Position numbers and translations under genes: made by a program
Shown here: piece after piece, positions 1 to 4,700 of the stretch
Layout of the letters: every line of letters starts with the position of its first letter
How positions within the stretch are numbered: the stretch's first letter is position 1
The notes under the pieces: generated by a model
The model's input: only the letters and a program-made list of their open reading frames with translations
Databases searched by the model: none
Told to the model about the DNA's origin: nothing
Assembly: GCA_945788445.1 (NCBI GenBank)
Contig: CALZMA010000075.1
Location: 1 to 5,478 of the forward strand
Reading direction: 5' to 3'
Origin: an uncultured Bacteroidales bacterium
GTDB taxonomy: Bacteria; Bacteroidota; Bacteroidia; Bacteroidales; Bacteroidaceae
Length of the DNA stretch: 5,478 nt

Positions 1-365
1 GCCTGCTTGTTGATGAAGGGCAGGTTGCGCCGGTTCATTTCGGCGATGCGCAGGCCGGCGGCCGTAGCCTCGATGCGCTTGCGGTCCTCCTCGCTGACGG
101 AAGTCGTCATGGCCTCGATGGCATACTTCACGTAGGCCGTGTCGACGCCCATCTGGCTCGTCAGGTACTGCTTGAGGCTTTCGCCCTGTGCCACGCCCAT
201 GGCGTAGCTGAAGGTCTTGGCCTCGACGGCCGCGGGGATGGTTTCGGCGGCGGGAACGGTAGCCACCGGTTTCGGAGCCTTCGCCTTCTTGCCCCTCTTC
301 TGCGCCGCGGCGGGCGTGAGCGTGAGGGCGGCGAGGGCCAGTGTGAGAATAGCGGAAAGTTTCAT
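1..365 (-). CDS. Exported FKBP-type peptidyl-prolyl isomerase, N-terminal part (runs off the left edge)
   Basis: The minus strand is open from the ATG at 365-363 to the window edge, giving 121 residues with the C-terminus missing. Residues 1-21 form a signal peptide: Lys at position 2, a hydrophobic Ala/Leu core, and an AAA-Q cleavage site after residue 21. There is no lipobox cysteine, so the product should be soluble in the periplasm. Residues 22-50 are a Lys/Pro/Ala-rich, disordered-looking linker (QKRGKKAKAPKP). From about residue 51 the sequence (TFSYAMGVAQGESLKQYL) matches the start of the FKBP_N dimerisation domain of FkpA/Mip-like isomerases, and the same SYAxGM/SYExGM signature opens the two upstream genes. 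The catalytic FKBP domain would lie beyond position 1 and is not seen. It sits 31 bp after the preceding minus-strand gene with no terminator between, so it is probably the third gene of that operon. The FKBP_N assignment is fairly sure; isomerase activity is inferred. Confidence 0.8.
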   Translation of the reverse strand, partial: MKLSAILTLALAALTLTPAAAQKRGKKAKAPKPVATVPAAETIPAAVEAKTFSYAMGVAQGESLKQYLTSQMGVDTAYVKYAIEAMTTSVSEEDRKRIEATAAGLRIAEMNRRNLPFINKQ

Positions 366-396
366 GATCGATGAAAGTCAGTTGTCCGGTGTCCGG

Positions 397-1254
397 TTAT
401 TTCTTGCCGAGGAGCGTAATCTTGAAGATGAGTGCCGAGTAGGGAGGGATGGGTCCCGTGCCGCGGTCGCCGTAGCCGAGTTCGTAGGGCACGTAGAGTT
501 CCCAAGTGGCGCCGATGGGCATCTGAGTGAGTGCCGTCTGCCAAGCCTTGATGGTGTTGGCGAGAGCCAGCGTGGCCACGCCTTCCTTGGCGCGTTCGGA
601 GCTGTCGAATACGGTGCCGTTCACCAGTTTGCCTTCATACTTCACGCGGATGCTGTCCGTGGCGCTCACGCGGTCCGTGCCCTGTCCCGGTTCGATGACC
701 TTGTAGAGCAGTCCGCCGCCGAGAGCCTTCACGTCCTTCTCCTTGGCCTTCTTGGCGATGAAGTCGTTGCTTTCCTTGCGCTGCTTGCTGAACATGAACT
801 CCATGATGCGGCGGTTGGCCTCTTCCTTGTCAACGAGCTTGCCGTTGATCTTGAGTGCCGTCTTGCCCTTGGCGAGCGCCATGTAGCCTGCGATGAAGTT
901 GCGTTCGCTCACCTTCTTCGTGGAGTCGCCCTGGAACACCTGGCTCTCGATCATGGGGAGCTGCATCTTCAGCTGCATACCGGCCTGCACGCCCATGTAG
1001 CGGGCGAGCTTCTTCTTGTCGTCGGCGGCCTTCATGCCTTCGCTGAAGCCCTTGAGAAATTCGTCCACGTAGGCCGAGTCGCTGCCCTGCTGGGCGAGCA
1101 TCTGGGCGAAGTCCTTCTCTTCGGCAGAGAGCACCATGCCCATTTCGTAGCTGAGCGTGTCGATGTCGGTTTCCAACTTGGCCTTGTGGCCGCCACTGTT
1201 GCAGGAGCTGAGCAGAGCAGCGGCTGCAAAAGTCATTGCAATGATTTTTTTCAT
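397..1254 (-). CDS. FKBP-type peptidyl-prolyl isomerase, lipoprotein
   Basis: This 285-residue protein is predicted to catalyse cis-trans isomerisation of Xaa-Pro bonds in exported proteins. Residues 1-17 form a lipoprotein signal peptide with lipobox LSSC and the lipidated cysteine at 18. The next residues (NSGGHK) carry no acidic cluster, which suggests anchoring without a surface-export tag. An extended FKBP_N domain covers about residues 28-175 and is much longer than in the neighbouring cytoplasmic paralogue. The FKBP catalytic domain covers about 180-285. Pocket positions are mostly kept: Tyr206, Phe216-Asp217 (VFDSS), Trp238, Tyr261 (GYG) and Ile269-Pro-Pro. The usual VIxGW is TIKAW here (Thr234, Ala237), so the pocket edge is altered. 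The protein ends in LGKK. The start is placed by the signal peptide and follows an A-rich leader with no Shine-Dalgarno site. It lies 37 bp downstream of the cytoplasmic FKBP gene and 31 bp upstream of the exported one, so all three look co-transcribed. Confidence 0.93.
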   Translation of the reverse strand: MKKIIAMTFAAAALLSSCNSGGHKAKLETDIDTLSYEMGMVLSAEEKDFAQMLAQQGSDSAYVDEFLKGFSEGMKAADDKKKLARYMGVQAGMQLKMQLPMIESQVFQGDSTKKVSERNFIAGYMALAKGKTALKINGKLVDKEEANRRIMEFMFSKQRKESNDFIAKKAKEKDVKALGGGLLYKVIEPGQGTDRVSATDSIRVKYEGKLVNGTVFDSSERAKEGVATLALANTIKAWQTALTQMPIGATWELYVPYELGYGDRGTGPIPPYSALIFKITLLGKK

Positions 1255-1291
1255 ACTATGTTTGATTTTTGTTGTATAGACGCAGGGTTGA

Positions 1292-1879
1292 TTATTTCAC
1301 CACCTCGATGAGTTCCACGTCGAACACGAGGGCGGCGTAGGGCGGAATGCTCTGTCCGGCGCCGCGTTCGCCATAGGCGAGCTGGTAGGGGATGAAGAAG
1401 CGGAACTTGGCGCCTTCGCCCATGAGCTGCACGCCTTCCGTCCAGCCGGCAATCACGCCGTTGAGCGGGAACACGGCCGGTTCGCCGCGGCGGTAGGAGG
1501 AGTCGAACACCGTGCCGTCGGTGAGTCGGCCTTCGTAGTGGCACTTCACGCGGTCCGTGGCCTTGGGCTTCGCGCCCGTGCCTTCGGTGAGCACCACGTA
1601 CTGCAGTCCGCTGGGCAGCACCGTCACGCCTTCCTTCTGGGCGTTCTCGGCCAAGTAGCGCTCGCCTTCCTCGCGCACGGCCTTGCCGGCCTCGGCCTGC
1701 TGGCGCTGGAGGAATTCAGTGACCGTGCGCTGTGCCTCGCCGTCGTCGAGGAGCGTGGCGTGGCCTTCGAGCACGTCGGTTACAGCCTGCGCAAACTGCG
1801 TGGCGTTGAGGTTTTTCACACCCATGCCCTTGAGGTTGTGGCCGATGACCATGCCCAGGGCGTAGCTAAGATTTTCCAT
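1292..1879 (-). CDS. Cytoplasmic FKBP-type peptidyl-prolyl isomerase (FklB/Mip-like)
   Basis: This 195-residue protein has a short FKBP_N helical dimerisation domain (about residues 1-85, opening MENLSYALGMVIG) and a complete FKBP catalytic domain (about 88-195). All expected pocket residues are visible: Tyr115 (HYEG), Phe125-Asp126 (VFDSS), Phe138, Val142-Ile143 and Trp146 (VIAGW), Tyr169 (AYG), and Ile178-Pro-Pro followed by YAALVFDVEL. It should therefore be an active prolyl isomerase and folding helper. No signal peptide is present, and an in-frame stop (minus-strand TGA at 1894-1892) lies only 12 bases before the ATG. The reading frame therefore cannot extend into one, so a cytoplasmic location is well supported. 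It is the first gene of the leftward FKBP operon. The leader just before the start is A/C-rich without a Shine-Dalgarno site, as is normal for this phylum. It could equally be named FkpA- or FklB-like; the family is certain, the exact orthologue is not. Confidence 0.95.
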   Translation of the reverse strand: MENLSYALGMVIGHNLKGMGVKNLNATQFAQAVTDVLEGHATLLDDGEAQRTVTEFLQRQQAEAGKAVREEGERYLAENAQKEGVTVLPSGLQYVVLTEGTGAKPKATDRVKCHYEGRLTDGTVFDSSYRRGEPAVFPLNGVIAGWTEGVQLMGEGAKFRFFIPYQLAYGERGAGQSIPPYAALVFDVELIEVVK

Positions 1880-1946
1880 AACGATTGTTTGTCAGTTTTA
1901 GTTGTTGCAAAAGAAGAGTGGGCCGGCCCGTTCCGCCGCGTGTCGC

Positions 1947-2051
1947 TCCGGGGCCTGGATTTGTCTTTTCAAAGCCTGCGACTGAAATTTCAAAAGGCGG
2001 GATTGAAAATTCAAAGCCTGCGACTGAAAATCCGAAGCCTGCGACCGGCGG
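1947..2051. repeat. Tandem array of 21-bp units (three clear copies, two degenerate flanking copies)
   Basis: Five consecutive 21-bp blocks can be laid end to end without gaps: 1947-1967, 1968-1988, 1989-2009, 2010-2030 and 2031-2051. Blocks 2 and 4 are identical at 20 of 21 positions; each starts TTCAAAGCCTGC and ends in ACTGAAA plus one base. Block 3 matches block 4 at 15 of 21 positions, changing mainly its GC-rich centre. Block 5 matches block 4 at 14 of 21 and has drifted towards GC at its end. Block 1 matches only about 9 of 21 and shares mainly GCCTG, so it is doubtful. Each good unit has TTCA and TGAA arms around a GC-rich core, and junctions create near-palindromes such as TGAAATTTCA (1983-1992). 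If the leftward -7 box at 2103-2110 is used, the array lies in the transcribed leader of the FKBP operon. There are no spacers, so it is not a CRISPR. Confidence 0.85.
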
Positions 2052-2062
2052 CGCGGGAGGCG

Positions 2063-2077
2063 GAAGGAGGGTCCTTC
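2063..2077. other. Small perfect hairpin in the FKBP operon leader
   Basis: GAAGGA (2063-2068) and TCCTTC (2072-2077) form a perfect 6-bp stem around a 3-base loop. It lies between the 21-bp array and the leftward -7 box, so it would fall near the 5' end of the FKBP operon transcript. No T-run follows on either strand, so it is not an obvious terminator. Its role is unknown. Confidence 0.45.
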
Positions 2078-2102
2078 GCGCGGGCCTGTTTAAATCAAGG
2101 CG

Positions 2103-2110
2103 CAAAAGTA
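2103..2110 (-). promoter_or_regulatory. Candidate -7 box for the leftward FKBP operon
   Basis: Read on the minus strand, 2110-2103 is TACTTTTG, a perfect match to the Bacteroidota -7 consensus TAnnTTTG. No clear TTG -33 element is present at the usual distance upstream, so the assignment rests on the -7 box alone. Transcription would begin near 2095-2098 and give a leader of about 215 bases that includes the 21-bp repeat array. A second, weaker candidate (TTCTTTTG, 7 of 8) lies close to the start codon at about 1907-1914 on the minus strand. Confidence 0.5.
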
Positions 2111-2143
2111 CGGATTTTTTTTGGGCGTGAGGGGCCTTGGCTC

Positions 2144-2174
2144 TTGTTTTTTTCTTCCGTCTTCCTTAACTTCG
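2144..2174 (+). promoter_or_regulatory. Candidate promoter of the sirtuin gene
   Basis: TTG at 2144-2146 and TAACTTCG at 2167-2174 (7 of 8 to TAnnTTTG) are 20 bases apart, close to the spacing known for Bacteroides primary sigma-factor promoters. Transcription would begin near 2179-2182, leaving a leader of about 57 bases that consists mostly of the hairpin at 2186-2219. Confidence 0.5.
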
Positions 2175-2185
2175 CGCCACGTGGA

Positions 2186-2219
2186 GCAGTCCGCTGCGCC
2201 CGTTGCGGGGCGCGACTGC
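2186..2219 (+). promoter_or_regulatory. Strong hairpin in the sirtuin mRNA leader
   Basis: Two stacked perfect stems are seen: GCAGTC (2186-2191) with GACTGC (2214-2219), and GCGCCC (2196-2201) with GGGCGC (2208-2213). They are separated by a 4-base bulge on the 5' side only and closed by a 6-base loop. The 12 base pairs are mostly G-C. The hairpin ends 18 bases before the sirtuin ATG and would start within a few bases of the predicted transcript 5' end. No T-run follows, so it is more likely an mRNA stabiliser, a translation-affecting structure or a protein-binding site than a terminator. Confidence 0.55.
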
Positions 2220-2237
2220 GCGTAAAAGCTGAACATC

Positions 2238-2945
2238 ATGAAGAAAAAACTCGTATTTCTCACGGGAGCGGGCATGAGTGCGGAGAGCGGCTTCAGCACC
2301 TTCCGCGATGCCGACGGACTCTGGGAGCGCTACCCCGTGGAGAAAGTGGCCACGCCCCAGGGGTGGGCCGAAGACCCCCGTCTCGTCACCGACTTCTACA
2401 ACGGCCTGCGCCGCCAGCTCCTCACGGCCAAGCCCAACCGCGGCCACGAAATCGTGGCGGAGCTGGAGGAGCTCTTCGACGTGACGGTCGTCACGCAGAA
2501 CGTCGATGACCTCCACGAAAGGGCCGGGAGCTCGCACGTCGTCCACCTCCACGGCGAACTGATGAAAGTCTGCTCCAGCGCCGACCCCGACGACCCGCGC
2601 TGCTGGCAGACCCTCACGGCCGACAACGTCGAGGTGCCCCACGGGGCCCGCGCGGCCGACGGTTCCCTGCTGCGTCCGTGGATTGTGTGGTTCGGCGAGG
2701 CCGTGCCCAACCTCGAGCTGGGTGCCGACGCCGCCGAAGCGGCCGACATCTTCGTCATCGTGGGCTCCTCGCTCAACGTCTACCCCGCCGCCGGCCTGGT
2801 GCGCTACGTGCGTCCCGGCCGTCCCGTGTACCTCATCGACCCGAAGCCCGTGCACGTCGCCTCGCGCCAGCCCATCGAGGTCATCCAGGACGTGGCCACG
2901 CGGGGCATGGAAGAACTGGCCCGCCGCCTGAAAGCCCTGGCTTAG
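2238..2945 (+). CDS. cobB: Sir2-family NAD-dependent protein deacylase (sirtuin)
   Basis: This 235-residue single-domain sirtuin should remove acyl groups from protein lysines using NAD+, yielding nicotinamide and O-acyl-ADP-ribose, in the cytoplasm. NAD-binding motifs are GAGMSAESGFSTFRD (10-24), TQNVD (86-90) and GSSLNVYPAAGL (176-187). The catalytic His105 lies in HLHGE, and WFGE (151-154) lines the acyl channel as in CobB/SIRT5-type (class III) enzymes. Two departures are visible. The class III acyl-selecting YxxR motif reads FYNGLRR here: Tyr54 is kept, the +3 position is Leu57, and Arg is at 58-59. Only two cysteines exist (112 and 122), so the usual four-cysteine zinc site cannot form. 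The start is fixed by the glycine-rich loop lying just after it, and A-rich sequence precedes the ATG. It is divergent from the FKBP operon and 87 bp ahead of glyQS, which has its own promoter. The family is certain; acyl specificity is not. Confidence 0.93.
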   Translation: MKKKLVFLTGAGMSAESGFSTFRDADGLWERYPVEKVATPQGWAEDPRLVTDFYNGLRRQLLTAKPNRGHEIVAELEELFDVTVVTQNVDDLHERAGSSHVVHLHGELMKVCSSADPDDPRCWQTLTADNVEVPHGARAADGSLLRPWIVWFGEAVPNLELGADAAEAADIFVIVGSSLNVYPAAGLVRYVRPGRPVYLIDPKPVHVASRQPIEVIQDVATRGMEELARRLKALA

Positions 2946-2950
2946 ACGGC

Positions 2951-2976
2951 GAAGATGCAAATCCTTCGGCTTTTCT
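2951..2976 (+). terminator. Weak terminator-like hairpin after the sirtuin gene
   Basis: CGAAG and CTTCG form a 5-bp stem around a 9-base loop just after the sirtuin stop codon, followed by a T-rich tract (CTTTTCTTTTG). The stem is short and overlaps the -33 region of the next promoter, so termination here would be partial at best. Confidence 0.3.
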
Positions 2977-3007
2977 TTTGCTTTGCCTTCTGTTTTTCAT
3001 AATTTTG
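2977..3007 (+). promoter_or_regulatory. Promoter of the glycyl-tRNA synthetase gene
   Basis: TTTG at 2977-2980 is followed after exactly 19 bases by TAATTTTG at 3000-3007, a perfect TAnnTTTG box. This is the classic two-part promoter of Bacteroidota. Transcription would start around 3012-3015, leaving a short A/C-rich leader of about 20 bases without a Shine-Dalgarno site before the ATG at 3033. It gives glyQS transcription independent of the sirtuin gene. Confidence 0.85.
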
Positions 3008-3032
3008 CGCCCAAAACTTAAACAACTACCCA

Positions 3033-4574
3033 ATGGCACAAGAAGACGTATTCAAGAAAATCGTTTCACACTGTAAGGAGTATGGTTTCGTGTTCCCGTC
3101 GAGCGACATCTACGACGGCCTCGGCGCAGTCTACGACTACGGACAGAACGGTGTGGAACTCAAGAACAATATCAAGCAATACTGGTGGCAGTCCATGGTC
3201 CTGCTCCACGAGAACATCGTGGGCATCGACTCGGCCATCTTCATGCACCCCACCATCTGGAAGGCGTCGGGCCACGTGGACGCTTTCAACGACCCCCTCA
3301 TCGACAACCGCGACTCAAAGAAGCGCTACCGCGCCGATGTCCTCATCGAGGAGCAAATCGCCAAGTATGAGGAGAAGATAGACAAGGAAGTGGCCAAGGC
3401 CCGCAAGCGCTTCGGCGAAGCCTTCGACGAGGCACAGTTCCGCTCCACCAACGCCCGCGTGCTCGAGCAGCAGGCCAAGCGCGACGCGCTCCACCAGCGC
3501 TACGCCGACGCCATGAACGCCATGGACCTCAACGAGCTGAAGCAGATTATCCTCGACGAGGAAATCGTATGCCCCATCTCCGGCACGCGCAACTGGACCG
3601 ACGTGCGCCAGTTCAACCTCATGTTCAAGACCGAGGTGGGCTCCACCGCCGAGGGTGCCTCCACCATCTACCTCCGCCCCGAAACGGCACAGGGAATCTT
3701 CGTGAACTACCTCAACGTGCAGAAGACGGGCCGCATGAAGGTGCCCTTCGGCATCGCGCAGATAGGCAAGGCTTTCCGCAACGAGATTGTGGCCCGCCAG
3801 TTCATCTTCCGCATGCGCGAGTTCGAGCAGATGGAGATGCAGTTCTTCGTGAAGCCCGGCACCGAGCTGGATTGGTTCAACAAGTGGAAGGCTTACCGCC
3901 TCGCCTGGCACGAAGCCCTCGGCTTCGGCGAGGAGAACTACCGCTACCACGACCACGAGAAGCTCGCCCACTACGCCAACGCCGCCACGGACATCGAGTT
4001 CCACATGCCCTTCGGCTTCAAGGAGGTGGAAGGCATCCACTCGCGCACCAACTTCGACCTCAGCCAGCACGCGAAGTTCTCGGGCAGAAAAATCGAGTAC
4101 TTCGATCCCGAGCTGAACGAGAGCTACACGCCCTACGTCATCGAGACGTCCATCGGCGTGGACCGAATGTTCCTCAGCGTCATGTGCCACGCTTACCAGG
4201 AGGAGAAGCTCGAGGGCGGCGACAGCCGCGTCGTGCTGAAGCTCCCCGCAGCGCTCGCACCCGTCAAGCTCGCCGTGCTCCCGCTCGTGAAGAAGGACGG
4301 CCTGCCCGAGAAGGCGCACGAAATCATGCAGGACCTGAAGTTCCACTTCAACTGCAAGTACGAAGAGAAGGACTCCATCGGCAAGCGCTACCGCCGCCAG
4401 GACGCCATCGGTACGCCTTTCTGCATCACCATCGACCACGACACGCTCCAGGACAACTGCGTGACGCTCCGCGACCGCGACACCATGGAACAGACCCGCG
4501 TGCCCATCAGCGAACTCCGCTCGCTCATCGAAGACAAGGTGAGCATCACCTCGCTCCTCAAGAAACTTCAGTAA
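3033..4574 (+). CDS. glyQS: Glycine--tRNA ligase, single-chain alpha2 type
   Basis: This 513-residue class II synthetase charges tRNA-Gly with glycine using ATP in the cytoplasm and is essential for translation. It is the homodimeric eukaryote/archaea/Thermus-like form, not the alpha2-beta2 GlyQ+GlyS form. The N-terminus (MAQEDVFKKIVSHCKEYGFV) leads into motif 1 around residues 28-55 (DGLGAVYDYG). A charged insertion spans about 95-175. The active site includes YLRPETAQG (213-221), motif 2 with FRNE (248-251) and REFEQMEMQFF (262-272), and motif 3 GVDRMFLSVM (375-384) with Arg378. The anticodon-binding domain covers about 408-505 (APVKLAVLPL, IGKRYRRQDAIGTPFCITID). The length is normal for Bacteroidota and all core motifs are intact. 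At 180-183 the sequence is CPIS, where the Thermus enzyme has a CPxC knuckle, so no metal site is expected there. It has its own promoter, an imperfect terminator hairpin follows, and a FKBP-like lipoprotein gene lies 126 bp downstream. Confidence 0.97.
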   Translation: MAQEDVFKKIVSHCKEYGFVFPSSDIYDGLGAVYDYGQNGVELKNNIKQYWWQSMVLLHENIVGIDSAIFMHPTIWKASGHVDAFNDPLIDNRDSKKRYRADVLIEEQIAKYEEKIDKEVAKARKRFGEAFDEAQFRSTNARVLEQQAKRDALHQRYADAMNAMDLNELKQIILDEEIVCPISGTRNWTDVRQFNLMFKTEVGSTAEGASTIYLRPETAQGIFVNYLNVQKTGRMKVPFGIAQIGKAFRNEIVARQFIFRMREFEQMEMQFFVKPGTELDWFNKWKAYRLAWHEALGFGEENYRYHDHEKLAHYANAATDIEFHMPFGFKEVEGIHSRTNFDLSQHAKFSGRKIEYFDPELNESYTPYVIETSIGVDRMFLSVMCHAYQEEKLEGGDSRVVLKLPAALAPVKLAVLPLVKKDGLPEKAHEIMQDLKFHFNCKYEEKDSIGKRYRRQDAIGTPFCITIDHDTLQDNCVTLRDRDTMEQTRVPISELRSLIEDKVSITSLLKKLQ

Positions 4575-4608
4575 CAGGCGCTGCCCCGCACCCGCCACTG
4601 CCCGAAAA

Positions 4609-4646
4609 CCCCCATCCGCACCCTCGCGGGCGCAGACGGGGGCTTT
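4609..4646 (+). terminator. Probable terminator hairpin after glyQS
   Basis: CCCCC (4609-4613) pairs with GGGGG (4638-4642). The inner arms pair as TC/GA, GC/GC and CCC/GGG with three single mismatches, closing on a TCGC loop (4624-4627). AAAA precedes and CTTT follows (4643-4646). The T-run is short, so termination may be leaky and some glyQS transcripts could reach the downstream lipoprotein gene, for which I find no good promoter. Confidence 0.5.
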
Positions 4647-4655
4647 CGACATGAA

Positions 4656-4667
4656 GGCGGAAACGCC
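4656..4667 (+). other. GNRA-tetraloop hairpin before the FKBP-like lipoprotein gene
   Basis: GGCG (4656-4659), loop GAAA (4660-4663) and CGCC (4664-4667) make a compact perfect hairpin with a stable GNRA loop, ending 33 bases before the ATG at 4701. It lies outside the ribosome footprint and could be chance in GC-rich DNA, or a small element of the leader. Confidence 0.35.
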
Positions 4668-4700
4668 CGCAGCCCACTCCAATCTCAATTCCCCATCAAC

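Larger units (their letters stand above)
1880..2237. other. Divergent intergenic region between the FKBP operon and the sirtuin gene
   Basis: This 358-bp stretch separates two genes that diverge. No convincing gene lies in it. Small open frames exist on both strands, but only because the 21-bp repeat period is a multiple of three. From left to right it holds an AT-rich leader next to the FKBP start, a perfect 10-bp palindrome GGGCCGGCCC (1920-1929), the 21-bp tandem array (1947-2051), a 6-bp-stem hairpin (2063-2077), a leftward -7 box (2103-2110), a run of eight T (2115-2122), a rightward promoter (2144-2174) and a long GC-rich hairpin (2186-2219). These are described separately. Confidence 0.8.

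Noticed and set aside
217..1311. A 364-codon open frame on the plus strand
   Set aside because: It is antisense to two well-supported FKBP genes and spans the gap between them. Its His/Leu/Ala-rich translation matches no family.
1907..1914. TTCTTTTG on the minus strand as the FKBP operon promoter
   Set aside because: It misses the key A of TAnnTTTG and has no TTG at the right distance in the GC-rich sequence upstream; the box at 2110-2103 is a better match.
1947..2051. CRISPR array
   Set aside because: The units are directly adjacent with no spacers, are only 21 bp long, and no cas genes are in view.
1866..2130. Small open frames on both strands over the 21-bp array, with heptapeptide repeats such as FSKPATE or VAGFEFS
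   Set aside because: The period is divisible by three, so any open frame shows a heptapeptide repeat. Both strands are equally open, neither has a credible start context, and one overlaps the FKBP start.
2238..2945. Sirtuin as part of an anti-phage NAD-depletion system
   Set aside because: It is a compact stand-alone deacylase of housekeeping type with intact deacylase motifs. Its neighbours are GlyRS and folding factors, with no partner such as an Argonaute, HerA or TIR protein.
3569..4654. A 361-codon plus-strand frame inside glyQS
   Set aside because: It is a shifted frame of the synthetase gene with an Arg/Pro/His-rich translation; glyQS itself has all class II motifs.
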